From assembly GCF_039544105.1 (NCBI RefSeq), contig NZ_BAABLA010000115.1: DNA of 64,000 nt; one strand, 5' to 3'. Shown here one piece after another: positions 32,047 through 40,739 of this stretch. The stretch is from Haloechinothrix_A salitolerans. GTDB taxonomy: Bacteria > Actinomycetota > Actinomycetes > Mycobacteriales > Pseudonocardiaceae. How positions within the stretch are numbered: position 1 is the stretch's first letter; the number at the start of each line of letters is the position of its first letter. The position numbers and the translations under genes are program-made. Below the pieces are notes generated by a model. It was not told the origin of the DNA and did not search any database. It worked only from the letters and a program-made list of their open reading frames with translations.

Positions 32047-33405
32047 TCACGCCCCGATCAGTGCCTGGCCGCAGACGCGGACGACGTTGCCGTTGACGCC
32101 TGCCGACGCCGGGTTGGCGTACCACGCGATGGTCTCGGCGACGTCGACCGGTAGCCCACCTTGAGCGAGGCTGGACAGCCGCCGCGCTGGTTCGCGGATG
32201 GTTGCCGGGATCTTCGCCGTCATCTGCGTCTCGATGAAGCCTGGCGCGACCGCGTTGAAAGTGTGGCCCTTCTCCGCGACGGCGGGCGCGGTGCTGTCGA
32301 CCATGCCGATGACACCCGCCTTGCTGGTGCCGTAGTTGGTCTGGCCGAGGTTGCCCGCGATGCCAGCCACCGACGACACCCCGATGAACCGCGCGTTCTC
32401 ACCGAGCACGGACGACGCCAGCAGCGTGTCGTTCACGGCGAGCTGCGAGAGCAGGTTCACCGACAGGACAGAGTCCCAGCGACCCTCGTCCATGTTGGCC
32501 AGCTTCTTGTCGCGGGTGATGCCCGCGTTGTGGACGACGATGTCGAGATTGCCGTGCCGCTCGGTGAAGTAGTCGACCAGCTTCGTGCCCGCGTCGGAGG
32601 CGGTGATGTCGAGCTGAAGCGCCGAGCCGCCGATCTTGTTCGCCACCTGCGAGAGATCTGCGCCCTGCGCCGGAATGTCGAGGACGACGACGTGCGCACC
32701 GTCGCGAGCAAGTACCTCTGCGATCGACGCGCCGATGCCGCGTGACGCGCCGGTGACAAGCGCGACCTTGCCGTCGAGCGGCTTCTCCCAGTTCGTCGGT
32801 GCGGTGATGCTCGCGCTGCCTGCGCCCGCCGTGCCGACCCGAATGACCTGGCCGTCCACGAACGCCGACTTCGCCGACAGTAGGAACCGCAAGGTGGACT
32901 CGGTAGCGCCCTCGCTGCCCGGGGCGACGTAGACGAGCTGCGACGTCGCTCCCTTGGTCAACTCCTTGCCGACCGAACGGGTGAAACCCTCCAGCGCGCG
33001 CTGCGCGACCTGCTCCTTGCCGCTGGTCAGCTCGGGCGGGGTGCCGAGCACGACCACGCGGCCGCAGTAGCCGACTTGGCGCATCACCGGGTGGAAGAAG
33101 TCGTACAGCTCGCGCAGCCGCGCGGGGTCGGTGATGCCGGTGGCGTCGAAGACGAGCGCGCCGTACTTAACGCCGTCCGATGACAACCCTGCCTCCTTGC
33201 GGACGTCGATCCCAGCGCTGTTCAGCTGCTCGCCGACGGTCTTCTCCAGCCGTCCGCCCTTGGCCGCGCCGAGCAGAGCGGGGCCGTCGAGCGGGGCCTG
33301 GCCTGGTTCGTAGCGGCGCAGCGGAGTCGGCTGCGGCAGACCGAGCTTGGGCGCGAGGAACTTGCCTACGGATGAATTGGTGAACTGCGTGTACCTGTCG
33401 GCCAT
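32047..33405 (-). CDS. fabG4: High-molecular-weight 3-ketoacyl-ACP/CoA reductase (FabG4-like)
   Basis: The 452-residue protein is far longer than ordinary FabG (about 245). The first about 210 residues form a degenerate flavodoxin/Rossmann-like domain (YGALVFDATGITDPARLREL). The C-terminal reductase has VALVTGASRGIGASIAEVLA, the NAG motif DIVVHNAGITRDKKLANM, the Ser in FIGVSSVAGIAGNLG and the catalytic YGTSK. This two-domain form is FabG4, an NADH-dependent reductase. The ATG has a perfect site (AAGGAGG). It is divergent from fadA2 across a 337-base gap containing a perfect 20-bp operator dyad. Confidence 0.9.
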   Translation of the reverse strand: MADRYTQFTNSSVGKFLAPKLGLPQPTPLRRYEPGQAPLDGPALLGAAKGGRLEKTVGEQLNSAGIDVRKEAGLSSDGVKYGALVFDATGITDPARLRELYDFFHPVMRQVGYCGRVVVLGTPPELTSGKEQVAQRALEGFTRSVGKELTKGATSQLVYVAPGSEGATESTLRFLLSAKSAFVDGQVIRVGTAGAGSASITAPTNWEKPLDGKVALVTGASRGIGASIAEVLARDGAHVVVLDIPAQGADLSQVANKIGGSALQLDITASDAGTKLVDYFTERHGNLDIVVHNAGITRDKKLANMDEGRWDSVLSVNLLSQLAVNDTLLASSVLGENARFIGVSSVAGIAGNLGQTNYGTSKAGVIGMVDSTAPAVAEKGHTFNAVAPGFIETQMTAKIPATIREPARRLSSLAQGGLPVDVAETIAWYANPASAGVNGNVVRVCGQALIGA

Positions 33406-33520
33406 ACCTGCCTCCTTAGTGAGGTCATGCCATGTTGGTCATGCCAAGCCGTGTTCCGTGGTGGGCTACCCCGCGACGACCCAGACCGCACGTGTGCGGA
33501 CGTGTGTCAGCGCACAGCCT

Positions 33521-33540
33521 AACCTACTTGCGAGTAGGTT
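33521..33540. promoter_or_regulatory. Perfect operator dyad between fabG4 and fadA2
   Basis: AACCTACT-TGCG-AGTAGGTT is a perfect inverted repeat with 8-bp arms. A TAGTAT -10 hexamer for fadA2 (33540-33545) abuts it on the right and TAGGCT for fabG4 (complement of 33518-33523) overlaps it on the left, so one bound dimer could block both promoters. It is the best match to the motif also found at 9236-9274 and 30282-30311. The rest of the gap 33406-33742 shows no gene. Confidence 0.7.
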
Positions 33541-33742
33541 AGTATCTACAGCAAGGACAGTGCCAGACACGTGCAGATACTGGGTCGTTCGTCACGGTAG
33601 GCCCATCTGAGGGCCGTGACGACCGGACGCCGTCAGGGAGCACCAAAGAGCTGGTGCCGCCCGTCGCCGAATGCGAGACACTGGCGATGCGCAGGCGGGC
33701 AGGTAGCAGCTTCCATCCCCGCACGAAAGCAGGAGGATTCAC

Positions 33743-35056
33743 ATGGCCACACCGAAGAAGGCAGCCGGAAGCGCGGGCGGCCGCAAGTCGGTCCGCAAGG
33801 TGGCGATCATCGGCGCCAACCGCATCCCGTTCGCGCGCTCCAATGGCCCCTACGCCAAGGCGTCCAACCAGGACATGCTCACCGCGGCGCTCGACGGCCT
33901 CGTCAGCCGGTTCGGCCTGCAGGGCGAGCGCATCGGCGAGGTCGCCGCGGGCGCTGTGCTGAAGCACTCACGGGACTTCAACCTCGCCCGCGAGGCCGTG
34001 CTCGGCAGCAAACTCGCGGCGGAGACGCCCTCGTCCGACGTGCAGATGGCGTGCGGCACCGGGCTGCAAGCCGTCGTCAACGTCGCCAACAAGATCGCGC
34101 TCGGCCAGATCGACTCCGCCATCGCTGGTGGCGTCGACACCACCAGCGACGCGCCGCTCGCCGTCAACGACGACCTGCGCAAGATCCTCGTCCAGCTCAA
34201 CGCGGCTAAGAGTGCCGGCGACCGGGTGAAGCTGCTCGGCAAGATCCGGCCGGGCCACATCGTGCCGGAGATCCCGCAGAACGCCGAGCCACGCACCGGG
34301 CTGTCCATGGGCGAGCACGCCGCGTTGACCGCTAAGGCCTGGGACATCAGCCGCGAGGCGCAAGACGAACTAGCGGTCGCCAGCCACCGCAACCTCGCCG
34401 CCGCCTACGAGCGCGGGTTCTTCGACGACCTGATGACGCCGTTCCTCAAGCTCACCAAGGACCAGAACCTGCGCGGCGACTCCACCGTCGAGAAGCTGGC
34501 TAAGCTCAAGCCGGTGTTCGGCGGGCCAGAAGGCACCATGACGGCGGCCAACTCGACGCCGCTGTCCGATGGCGCGTCCGTCGTGCTGCTCGGCACGGCG
34601 GAGTGGGCGCGCAAGCACAACCTGCCGGTGCTGGCGTACCTGACCTACAGTCAGACCGCCGCCGTCGACTACGTGCACGGTGACGAGGGCCTGCTCATGG
34701 CGCCGACCTACGCGGTGCCCCGCCTGCTGGATCAGGCGGGCCTCGGCCTCGGCGACTTCGACTACTACGAGATCCACGAGGCGTTCGCCTCGCAGGTGCT
34801 CGCGACGTTGAAGGCGTGGGAGGACCCGGCGTTCGCCAAGGAGAAGCTCGGCCTCGACGCGCCGCTCGGCTCGATCGACCGCTCGAAGCTCAACGTCAAC
34901 GGCTCGTCGCTGGCCGCTGGCCACCCGTTCGCCGCGACCGGCGGGCGCATCGTGGCCACGCTGGCGAAGCTGCTGAACGAAAAGGGCTCCGGCAAGGGCT
35001 TGATCTCCATCTGCGCCGCCGGCGGCCAAGGCATCACGGCGATTTTGGAGAAGTAG
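33743..35056 (+). CDS. fadA2: Acetyl-CoA C-acyltransferase (thiolase), FadA2-like
   Basis: The 437-residue thiolase has the acyl-accepting Cys104 in SSDVQMACGTGLQAVVNVAN. The family segments are IAGGVDTTSDAPLAVNDDLR, NVNGSSLAAGHPFAATGGRI (catalytic His) and LISICAAGGQGITAILEK (second catalytic Cys). Length and the insert around KLLGKIRPGHIVPEIPQN fit the FadA2/FadI group, not the 390-residue acetyl-CoA acetyltransferases. It cleaves 3-ketoacyl-CoA with CoA in the last step of beta-oxidation. The ATG has AGGAGG 8 bases upstream. Confidence 0.9.
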   Translation: MATPKKAAGSAGGRKSVRKVAIIGANRIPFARSNGPYAKASNQDMLTAALDGLVSRFGLQGERIGEVAAGAVLKHSRDFNLAREAVLGSKLAAETPSSDVQMACGTGLQAVVNVANKIALGQIDSAIAGGVDTTSDAPLAVNDDLRKILVQLNAAKSAGDRVKLLGKIRPGHIVPEIPQNAEPRTGLSMGEHAALTAKAWDISREAQDELAVASHRNLAAAYERGFFDDLMTPFLKLTKDQNLRGDSTVEKLAKLKPVFGGPEGTMTAANSTPLSDGASVVLLGTAEWARKHNLPVLAYLTYSQTAAVDYVHGDEGLLMAPTYAVPRLLDQAGLGLGDFDYYEIHEAFASQVLATLKAWEDPAFAKEKLGLDAPLGSIDRSKLNVNGSSLAAGHPFAATGGRIVATLAKLLNEKGSGKGLISICAAGGQGITAILEK

Positions 35057-35063
35057 CCGGTGC

Positions 35064-35100
35064 GGCCATCACCTCAGCTCGCGCGTTTGAGGTGATGGCC
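35064..35100 (+). terminator. Terminator after fadA2
   Basis: GGCCATCACCTCA (35064-35076) and TGAGGTGATGGCC (35088-35100) form a perfect 13-bp stem with an 11-base loop, 8 bases past the stop. The following 270 bases to 35371 hold no convincing gene. Confidence 0.75.
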
Positions 35101-35371
35101 GTCTGCCGTTCTATGGGCATTTCTAGTGCCGCGACTAGAGAGATGTAGAGATCGCTACGGTGTCGGTAGGGCGCTGGCAGCGGGATGCCGCGCTCGGCCG
35201 GCACCGAGGCGTTGCTGCGCGCGCGGCAGCTCGCGTACGCCGTTCGTGCGACGGCATTACTGCCACCTGGCGCTTCGCCGGGCACAACGGCCAGCGGCGG
35301 GTTATGGTCGCGGCGATCCGAAGCCGACGACGGTCCGTGTCGTCCGCGCTGGTGCGCTGGGAGGAGAAGCC

Positions 35372-35821
35372 ATGGGGATCTTCGACGTCTCGTTCAGCAA
35401 GTTCATCACGCCCGCCGTGGTCAAGTTCGTCTACATCATCCTCATGGTGCTGCTGGGCCTGGGGTATCTCTTCGCGGTGATCGGCGGCTTCTCCGCTGAC
35501 GTCGTGACTGGGCTGATCGCGCTCATTCTCGGGCCCGTTGTCGTCTTCCTCTACCTGCTGCTCATCAGGGTCTCGCTCGAAGCGCTGGTCGCCGTCGTCC
35601 GCACCGCGGAGAACACGACCGAGTTGCTGCGTATCCAAGGCGGAGGCGGCGCGGCGATGGCTGGCCCGCCACAGCAGCCGTACGGCGGTCCGCCACCTGG
35701 TCAGTCGCCGTACGGTGGGCAGCAGCCTGGCCCACACACCGGTCCGCAGCCGCAGCAACCACCGTACGGCCAGCAGCCTCCGCCGCAGACGCCACCGCCA
35801 GGGTTCTACCCGAACCAGTAG
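35372..35821 (+). CDS. DUF4282 membrane protein with Pro/Gln-rich tail
   Basis: The 149-residue protein starts at ATG 35372 behind GGGAGGAGAAG. MGIFDVSFSKFITPAVVKFV begins a first helix, and TGLIALILGPVVVFLYLLLI is a second, followed by RVSLEALVAVVRTAENT. This two-helix unit matches DUF4282. The last about 60 residues are Pro/Gly/Gln-rich with repeated PYGGQQPG-type motifs and are probably disordered. Function is unknown. It precedes an ABC exporter whose permease also has a Pro/Gln-rich terminus. Confidence 0.75.
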   Translation: MGIFDVSFSKFITPAVVKFVYIILMVLLGLGYLFAVIGGFSADVVTGLIALILGPVVVFLYLLLIRVSLEALVAVVRTAENTTELLRIQGGGGAAMAGPPQQPYGGPPPGQSPYGGQQPGPHTGPQPQQPPYGQQPPPQTPPPGFYPNQ

Positions 35822-35902
35822 TGGCGGGGCGCCGGGTCGTTCCGACGTGTTGACCTTCTTCCCGGCTTCGCGAAAGCGCCACATCGCCGCCCGGTGTCTG
35901 GT

Positions 35903-35908
35903 TAGAAT
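35903..35908 (+). promoter_or_regulatory. -10 element of a leaderless promoter for the ABC exporter
   Basis: TAGAAT lies 6 bases before the GTG at 35915 with no ribosome binding site between, so the transcript probably begins at or next to the start codon. Confidence 0.45.
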
Positions 35909-35914
35909 CGCGCG

Positions 35915-36796
35915 GTGTTGAGCGCCCGCGAGTTGACAAAGGTGTACAACGGCACACCAGTCGTCTACAACGTCTCGTTCGATCTCCAACCAGGCACGGT
36001 CACCGCTTTTCTCGGGCCGAACGGTGCGGGGAAGAGCACGACGCTGCGCATGCTCACCGGTTTGACCCGACCGACCCATGGTCAGTCGTGGTTCGCCGGT
36101 AGGCATTACACGGCATGGCCGAACCCGGCGCACGTCGCTGGCGTACTGCTGGACGCGTCGGCCACGCATCCCGGCCGTACCGGCAGGTCCCACCTGCGCA
36201 ACACCGCGATCCTCGCTGGCGTACCGACCAGCCGGGTCGACGAGGTCCTCAATGAGGTTGGCCTCGCGGACGCGGGCGGGAAAAAGATCGGCAAGTACAG
36301 CCTCGGCATGCGGCAGCGGCTGGGCCTTGCGCAGGCCCTGTTGACGCGACCACCCGTGCTGATCCTCGATGAGCCGATCAACGGCCTCGACCCGGAGGGC
36401 ATCCGCTCGATCCGCACCCTGCTTCGTAATCACGCCGCGGCGGGCGGAACGGTGTTGCTTTCTAGCCACGTCCTGTCCGAGGTCGATCAGACGGCCGACC
36501 GGGTGCTGATGATCGGCAATGGGCAGATCGTGGCGGACGGTCCGCTGCGAGAGCTGGTTTCCTCACAGCAGTCGGTCGCACGGGGGCCGGACTCAGCGCG
36601 GTTGGCGCAGGTCTTGCGAGATGCGGGGATCGGGGTGCAGCCGACACCGGACGGCGCGGTGTTCGCCAACGCCACTCCCGAGCGGGTTTCCGACGTCGCG
36701 TTCAAGGCAGGCGTGCAGATCCACAACATCACCGAGTACCAGCAGAGCCTCGAGGAGATCTTCTTCCGGCTGGCGGGAGGGCAGCAGCGGCGATGA
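35915..36796 (+). CDS. ABC-2 exporter ATP-binding protein (BcrA/NatA-like)
   Basis: The 293-residue ATPase has Walker A LGPNGAGKSTTLRMLTGLTR, a variant signature YSLGMRQRLGLAQALLTRPP, Walker B VLILDEPINGLDPEGIRSIR and the switch His in VLLSSHVLSEVDQ. The C-terminal domain of about 80 residues is typical of drug or bacteriocin exporters. The start is GTG, immediately after a -10 hexamer. The permease start overlaps its stop (ATGA). It is a clear paralogue of the ATPase at 54443. Confidence 0.9.
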   Translation: MLSARELTKVYNGTPVVYNVSFDLQPGTVTAFLGPNGAGKSTTLRMLTGLTRPTHGQSWFAGRHYTAWPNPAHVAGVLLDASATHPGRTGRSHLRNTAILAGVPTSRVDEVLNEVGLADAGGKKIGKYSLGMRQRLGLAQALLTRPPVLILDEPINGLDPEGIRSIRTLLRNHAAAGGTVLLSSHVLSEVDQTADRVLMIGNGQIVADGPLRELVSSQQSVARGPDSARLAQVLRDAGIGVQPTPDGAVFANATPERVSDVAFKAGVQIHNITEYQQSLEEIFFRLAGGQQRR

Positions 36797-37656
36797 ACGG
36801 AAACCAGCCACCCCATGGTGCGATGGCGCAGGCCCCCGCGATGGGTGCGCCACAGATGTACCAGCAGCCGATGCCGCCAGGTGGCCAGCCTCCGGTGCGG
36901 CAGCTGGCGTGGCAGCATCTTGCCGAGCGGCGCGCGTCATTCCTGACCCAAGTGCGGGTCGAGTTCCGCAAGCTGGCCGGAACGATCAGCGACCGCATCC
37001 TGCTGATCATCGGGCCAGTGGTGTTGATCGGGCTCTCGGTGTGGGTGACATCCATCGGTGAGCGGTTGGAGTCGGCGTCGGATCAGCTCGCCCCCGCCGT
37101 GTGGTTACTTCGCGTCGCCGCGATCGTGCTGCACGCTGTCCTGATCAAACTGATCGCGGGTGAGTGGCAGCACCGCAGCGCGCAACCAACACTGCTGGTG
37201 CAGCCCTCGCGGGCTCGTTACTTTCTCGCGCAGGCCGTGGTCGTACTGACAGTGTGGTTGTTTTGTGCCGCCGCGCAGATCGCGGTCACGTTCATCGTCA
37301 CGCCGATGGCGACCGAACCGACGTTGGGCTATCTGCTCGATTACCGGCCAGGATGGGTCATCGGCGTGCTCCTGCTCGGGTCGCTGTCCGCTGTCATGAC
37401 CGCGTTGATCGTGTCGATGTTGATCCCGAATGCCGCGGGTGCGCTCGCGGTGTACGTCGGCGTCGTTCCCGTCCTTACGATCGTTTCCGGCGTGTTGCCT
37501 GAGGTGTTCATCTGGATCGACCCACTCGCCCCTGCCATGACGCTCGCGGGGTTGTCTCCGGTCGACAATCCCGCGCCCGCGTTCACATCGCTCGGGTTGT
37601 GGCTAGGACTGCTCGCGTTGTCCGGGTGGCTGGTGTCGCGGCGGGACCTGGCCTGA
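36793..37656 (+). CDS. ABC-2 type permease with Pro/Gln-rich N-terminus
   Basis: The 287-residue membrane protein begins with about 35 Gln/Pro/Met-rich residues (QAPAMGAPQMYQQPMPPGGQ). Six hydrophobic segments follow, including ILLIIGPVVLIGLSVWVTSI, LRVAAIVLHAVLIKLIAGEW and VIGVLLLGSLSAVMTALIVS. It pairs with the ATPase whose stop it overlaps. Substrate is unknown; BcrB/NatB-like relatives export peptides or ions. The disordered N-terminus is unusual for the family and echoes the tail of the upstream DUF4282 protein. Confidence 0.85.
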   Translation: MNGNQPPHGAMAQAPAMGAPQMYQQPMPPGGQPPVRQLAWQHLAERRASFLTQVRVEFRKLAGTISDRILLIIGPVVLIGLSVWVTSIGERLESASDQLAPAVWLLRVAAIVLHAVLIKLIAGEWQHRSAQPTLLVQPSRARYFLAQAVVVLTVWLFCAAAQIAVTFIVTPMATEPTLGYLLDYRPGWVIGVLLLGSLSAVMTALIVSMLIPNAAGALAVYVGVVPVLTIVSGVLPEVFIWIDPLAPAMTLAGLSPVDNPAPAFTSLGLWLGLLALSGWLVSRRDLA

Positions 37657-37664
37657 GCGGATCG

Positions 37665-38363
37665 TTACTGGGTGGCGAGTGAGCCGCCGTCCGGATCGAT
37701 CATCGGGAGGAGCTCTTCGGTGATTTCCCGCATCCGAGGGCAGTGCTCCGTCATGAACTTGTCCGCTTCCGCTTCGTTGACTTCCCACGTCATAGCTGGC
37801 TTGATGCGTTCGCCGAGCGGGGCACCGATGTGCTCGTGCAGCAACCCAGTGAACCGGATCGCGTGCGGCGAGCCGGTGTCGACGACGTATTCACATCGCG
37901 GAGTGATCGGTACACCCCGGAGGTCGAGCTGTCGCACGGCGTAGTAGCGGTCGAGCAGGATCGTGCGGTGGAAGTGACCGCTGTGTTTGTGGCCTAGCCA
38001 GAAATCTGGGAAGGCCCTGTCCACGGATGGGTTCGGCGGGGGTTCCGCCGTTACCCAGACCTGAGAAAGGGTGCCGTCCTCTTCCCCATCGAGTAGACAC
38101 GCTTTGTCACCGAGTCCCCTCGACGGACTGCCGGTCCCGGCGAGGCCGAGCTCGCGCAGCTTCGCTGGGTCGAACTGGGAGCAGTCCCCGGTGTAGGGAT
38201 AGGGCCGTTCCTCGAGCGACTTGACGTCGTCGTAAGCGACGGCCTCCTCGGGGATGGCCGGTGCCGGCGTCGCCGGTTCGGGACCAGGCGGACTGGAGCA
38301 ACCGACGAGGGCCGTCAGGCCGACGAACACCAGGGCCACTGCGCGCGATGACGATCTCCTCAC
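37665..38363 (-). CDS. DUF3558-like lipoprotein
   Basis: The 232-residue protein has a lipoprotein signal (SSRAVALVFVGLTALVGCSS, lipobox LVGC). Its mature domain shows paired cysteines (YTGDCSQFDPAKLRELGL and LGDKACLLDGEEDG), the arrangement of the actinobacterial DUF3558 lipoproteins. Function is unknown; it is exported and anchored on the outer face of the membrane. It converges with the ABC permease 8 bases away and diverges from the DrrAB-type exporter. Confidence 0.7.
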   Translation of the reverse strand: MRRSSSRAVALVFVGLTALVGCSSPPGPEPATPAPAIPEEAVAYDDVKSLEERPYPYTGDCSQFDPAKLRELGLAGTGSPSRGLGDKACLLDGEEDGTLSQVWVTAEPPPNPSVDRAFPDFWLGHKHSGHFHRTILLDRYYAVRQLDLRGVPITPRCEYVVDTGSPHAIRFTGLLHEHIGAPLGERIKPAMTWEVNEAEADKFMTEHCPRMREITEELLPMIDPDGGSLATQ

Positions 38364-38434
38364 GCGGGTATTTCATCATGAACGCCATCGCCATGCGGGC
38401 GTTTCCGCTGTACCCGCCACGGGTCGGGTTCAGA

Positions 38435-38451
38435 TCAGGGAAAAACCCTGA
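38435..38451. promoter_or_regulatory. Inverted repeat TCAGGG-AAAAA-CCCTGA
   Basis: This 6-bp-arm dyad lies in the 279-base divergent region, 72 bases upstream of the DUF3558 gene and about 190 bases upstream of the DrrA-like gene. Its form suits a NarL/LuxR-type or TetR operator. Which gene it serves is unknown. Confidence 0.4.
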
Positions 38452-38642
38452 CGATTTTGTCGGTGGTCGTCCCTACTATGACGTCGGCGTCAGTGGGAGT
38501 GGCGCCGAGTTCGACACCAGGTCGTTCGTCGCCCGTGCCGTGGGCGCGGTGTTCGTCTCGTCAGGCAATACATCGTCGCGGTGGTGTGTGCTCGGTGAAC
38601 GACTGTCATGAGCGCGGATTCGCGCCTTGTTGTGGAGGGAAC

Positions 38643-39629
38643 ATGGGATCTCGCTTCGATGGTGTCGCCGTGCGCGCGGAGGGGTTGGTCAAGTCGTTCG
38701 GCTCGACCCGCGCGCTCAACGGCGTCGACCTGGAAATACCGACGGGGCAGGTGCTGGGGCTGCTCGGCCCGAACGGCGCGGGCAAGACGACGACGGTGCG
38801 CATCCTCACGACGCTGCTCGAGCCGGACGCGGGCAGCGCGATGGTCGCCGGACACGACGCGGTGACCGACCGCGACGCGGTGCGCCGTTCGATAGGGCTG
38901 TCAGGGCAGTACGCGGCGGTGGACGAGAACCTCACGGGGTTCGAGAACCTCTACATGGTCGCGCGGCTGTACGGCATGAGCCGTTCGCGGTCCCGCACCC
39001 GCGCCCGTGAGCTGCTGGAACGTTTCCGGCTGACCGACGACGGCGACCGGCCGTCGAAGGGCTACTCGGGTGGTATGCGGCGTCGGCTTGACCTCGCGGG
39101 TGCGCTGGTCGCGCGGCCCGTCGTCGTCGTGTTGGATGAGCCGACAACGGGACTCGACCCGCGCGGGAGGATGGACACCTGGGACGTCATCTCCGAACTG
39201 GTGGACGACGGCACAACCGTCCTGCTGACCACGCAGTACCTCGAGGAAGCCGATCAGCTCGCCGACTCCATCGTCGTCATCGACAAGGGCAAGGTCATCG
39301 CGCGTGGCACGGCGGACGAGCTAAAGCACCAGGTCGGCGGCGAGCGGTTGGAGCTGATCGTCGCGGACGTCGCCGACTTGCCCGACACCGCGCGGGTACT
39401 TGCCGAGATTGGCTCGGGACAGCCGTCGACGGACGCGCACACCCGCAAGGCGGACATCCTCGTCGACGCGGGACCGAAGGCGTTGATCGAGGCGCTGCGC
39501 AGACTCGACGCGGAGAACATCCTGGTTTCCGACGTCGCGCTGCATCGGCCGACGCTCGATGACGTCTTCCTCGCGCTCACCGGCCACGCGGCCGAGGAGG
39601 AGTCGGCGCGGAAGGGGGCGGCGGCATGA
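38643..39629 (+). CDS. DrrA-type drug exporter ATP-binding protein
   Basis: The 328-residue ATPase from ATG 38643 (site GGAGGG) has Walker A LLGPNGAGKTTTVRILTTLL, signature KGYSGGMRRRLDLAGALVAR and Walker B VVVVLDEPTTGLDPRGRMDT. The DrrA-family C-terminal domain is AENILVSDVALHRPTLDDVF. Together with the next gene it forms a daunorubicin-resistance-type ABC exporter. Likely substrates are hydrophobic natural products or lipids. Confidence 0.9.
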   Translation: MGSRFDGVAVRAEGLVKSFGSTRALNGVDLEIPTGQVLGLLGPNGAGKTTTVRILTTLLEPDAGSAMVAGHDAVTDRDAVRRSIGLSGQYAAVDENLTGFENLYMVARLYGMSRSRSRTRARELLERFRLTDDGDRPSKGYSGGMRRRLDLAGALVARPVVVVLDEPTTGLDPRGRMDTWDVISELVDDGTTVLLTTQYLEEADQLADSIVVIDKGKVIARGTADELKHQVGGERLELIVADVADLPDTARVLAEIGSGQPSTDAHTRKADILVDAGPKALIEALRRLDAENILVSDVALHRPTLDDVFLALTGHAAEEESARKGAAA

Positions 39630-40465
39630 CGGCGCTCACCCTCGCGCCGCCACGGGGCGGTTTCGGCGATGCCATCACGCGCGGCTTGCGCGACGGCGGC
39701 GTCGTCACCTGGCGCAACCTGATGAACGTCCGGCGCAATCCCGAACTGCTGCTCGGTGCGACGCTCCAGCCGATCATGTTCGTGCTGCTGTTCGCGTACG
39801 TTTTCGGCGGAAGCTTCGGCGGCGGTGCGTACCGCGAGTTCCTGATGGGTGGCATCTTCGCGCAGACGGTGGCGTTCAACTCATCATTCACCACCATCGG
39901 GATGGCCAACGACCTGCAGAAGGGTGTCATCGACCGCTTCCGGTCGCTGCCGATGTCGCGGATGGCGGTGCTGCTCGGCCGCACGACGGCGGACCTGGTC
40001 GTCAACATGCTCGGTCTCGTCGTGATGTCGCTGTGCGGGCTGATCGTGGGCTGGCGGATTCGCGGCAGCTTCGCCGACGCGGTGCTCGGTTTCGCGGTGT
40101 TGCTGCTGTTCGGGTTCGTGATGTCCTGGATCGGTGCGTTCGTTGGGATGCTGGCGGGCAAGGTCGAGGTGGCGCAGAGCGCGGGATTCATCTGGATGTT
40201 CCCGGTCACGTTCATCTCGTCGGTGTTCGTGGTGCAGACGACGTTGCCCGGCCCGCTTCGGACATTCGCCGAATGGAACCCGGTGACGGCGGTCGCGGAC
40301 TCGGTGCGCGGTTTGTTCGGCAATCCCCCGCTGCCTGGTTTTGAACGCCCGGACGGTTGGCCAGCGGAGAACGCAACGCTCTACGCGATTCTGTGCTGCA
40401 TCGCGATTTTCGCGGTCTTCGCGCCACTCGCGGTCGCGAAGTACCGCAAGGTCGCGAGTAAGTAG
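39626..40465 (+). CDS. DrrB-type ABC-2 permease
   Basis: The 279-residue permease has six helices and the family core PELLLGATLQPIMFVLLFAY, RFRSLPMSRMAVLLGRTTAD and SAGFIWMFPVTFISSVFVVQ. The C-terminal NPVTAVADSVRGLFGNPPLP is diagnostic for DrrB/ABC-2 drug permeases. It overlaps the ATPase stop by 4 bases. Confidence 0.9.
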   Translation: MTALTLAPPRGGFGDAITRGLRDGGVVTWRNLMNVRRNPELLLGATLQPIMFVLLFAYVFGGSFGGGAYREFLMGGIFAQTVAFNSSFTTIGMANDLQKGVIDRFRSLPMSRMAVLLGRTTADLVVNMLGLVVMSLCGLIVGWRIRGSFADAVLGFAVLLLFGFVMSWIGAFVGMLAGKVEVAQSAGFIWMFPVTFISSVFVVQTTLPGPLRTFAEWNPVTAVADSVRGLFGNPPLPGFERPDGWPAENATLYAILCCIAIFAVFAPLAVAKYRKVASK

Positions 40466-40485
40466 GTACGACACGGGGTGTCAGC

Positions 40486-40529
40486 AGCGGGGTGTTGCCG
40501 TGGCGGTCGCTCGCGAGTCGCACCCCGCT
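40486..40529 (+). terminator. Terminator after the DrrAB-type operon
   Basis: AGCGGGGTG (40486-40494) and CACCCCGCT (40521-40529) form a perfect 9-bp stem with a 26-base loop, 20 bases after the stop. The rest of the 340-base gap to 40805 is unremarkable except for the MerR-type promoter. Confidence 0.6.
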
Positions 40530-40739
40530 CTCGCGCTGTCTGCGACCATCTAGCGACAGCGCTATAACTGCCTAGACAACGATAGTCCGCGCGAGTGCCA
40601 CGTTGCTGTGTGGTGAGTTCCGTGATCCGGTGTCGCGAGTTCCGCGTTCCACCGCGCGCTTCCGTAGCGCCATATTTCATTTTCTTGCTTCAGCGCTAGA
40701 AAGCGGTAGATGTCGTCAGAAACCGCTAGCCGTTCACGC

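Noticed and set aside
40446..40466. Half-site CGCGAGTAAGTAGG at the end of the DrrB-type gene
   Set aside because: It resembles half of the TetR operator but lacks the TACT arm and lies inside the gene end, so it was not counted in the regulon.
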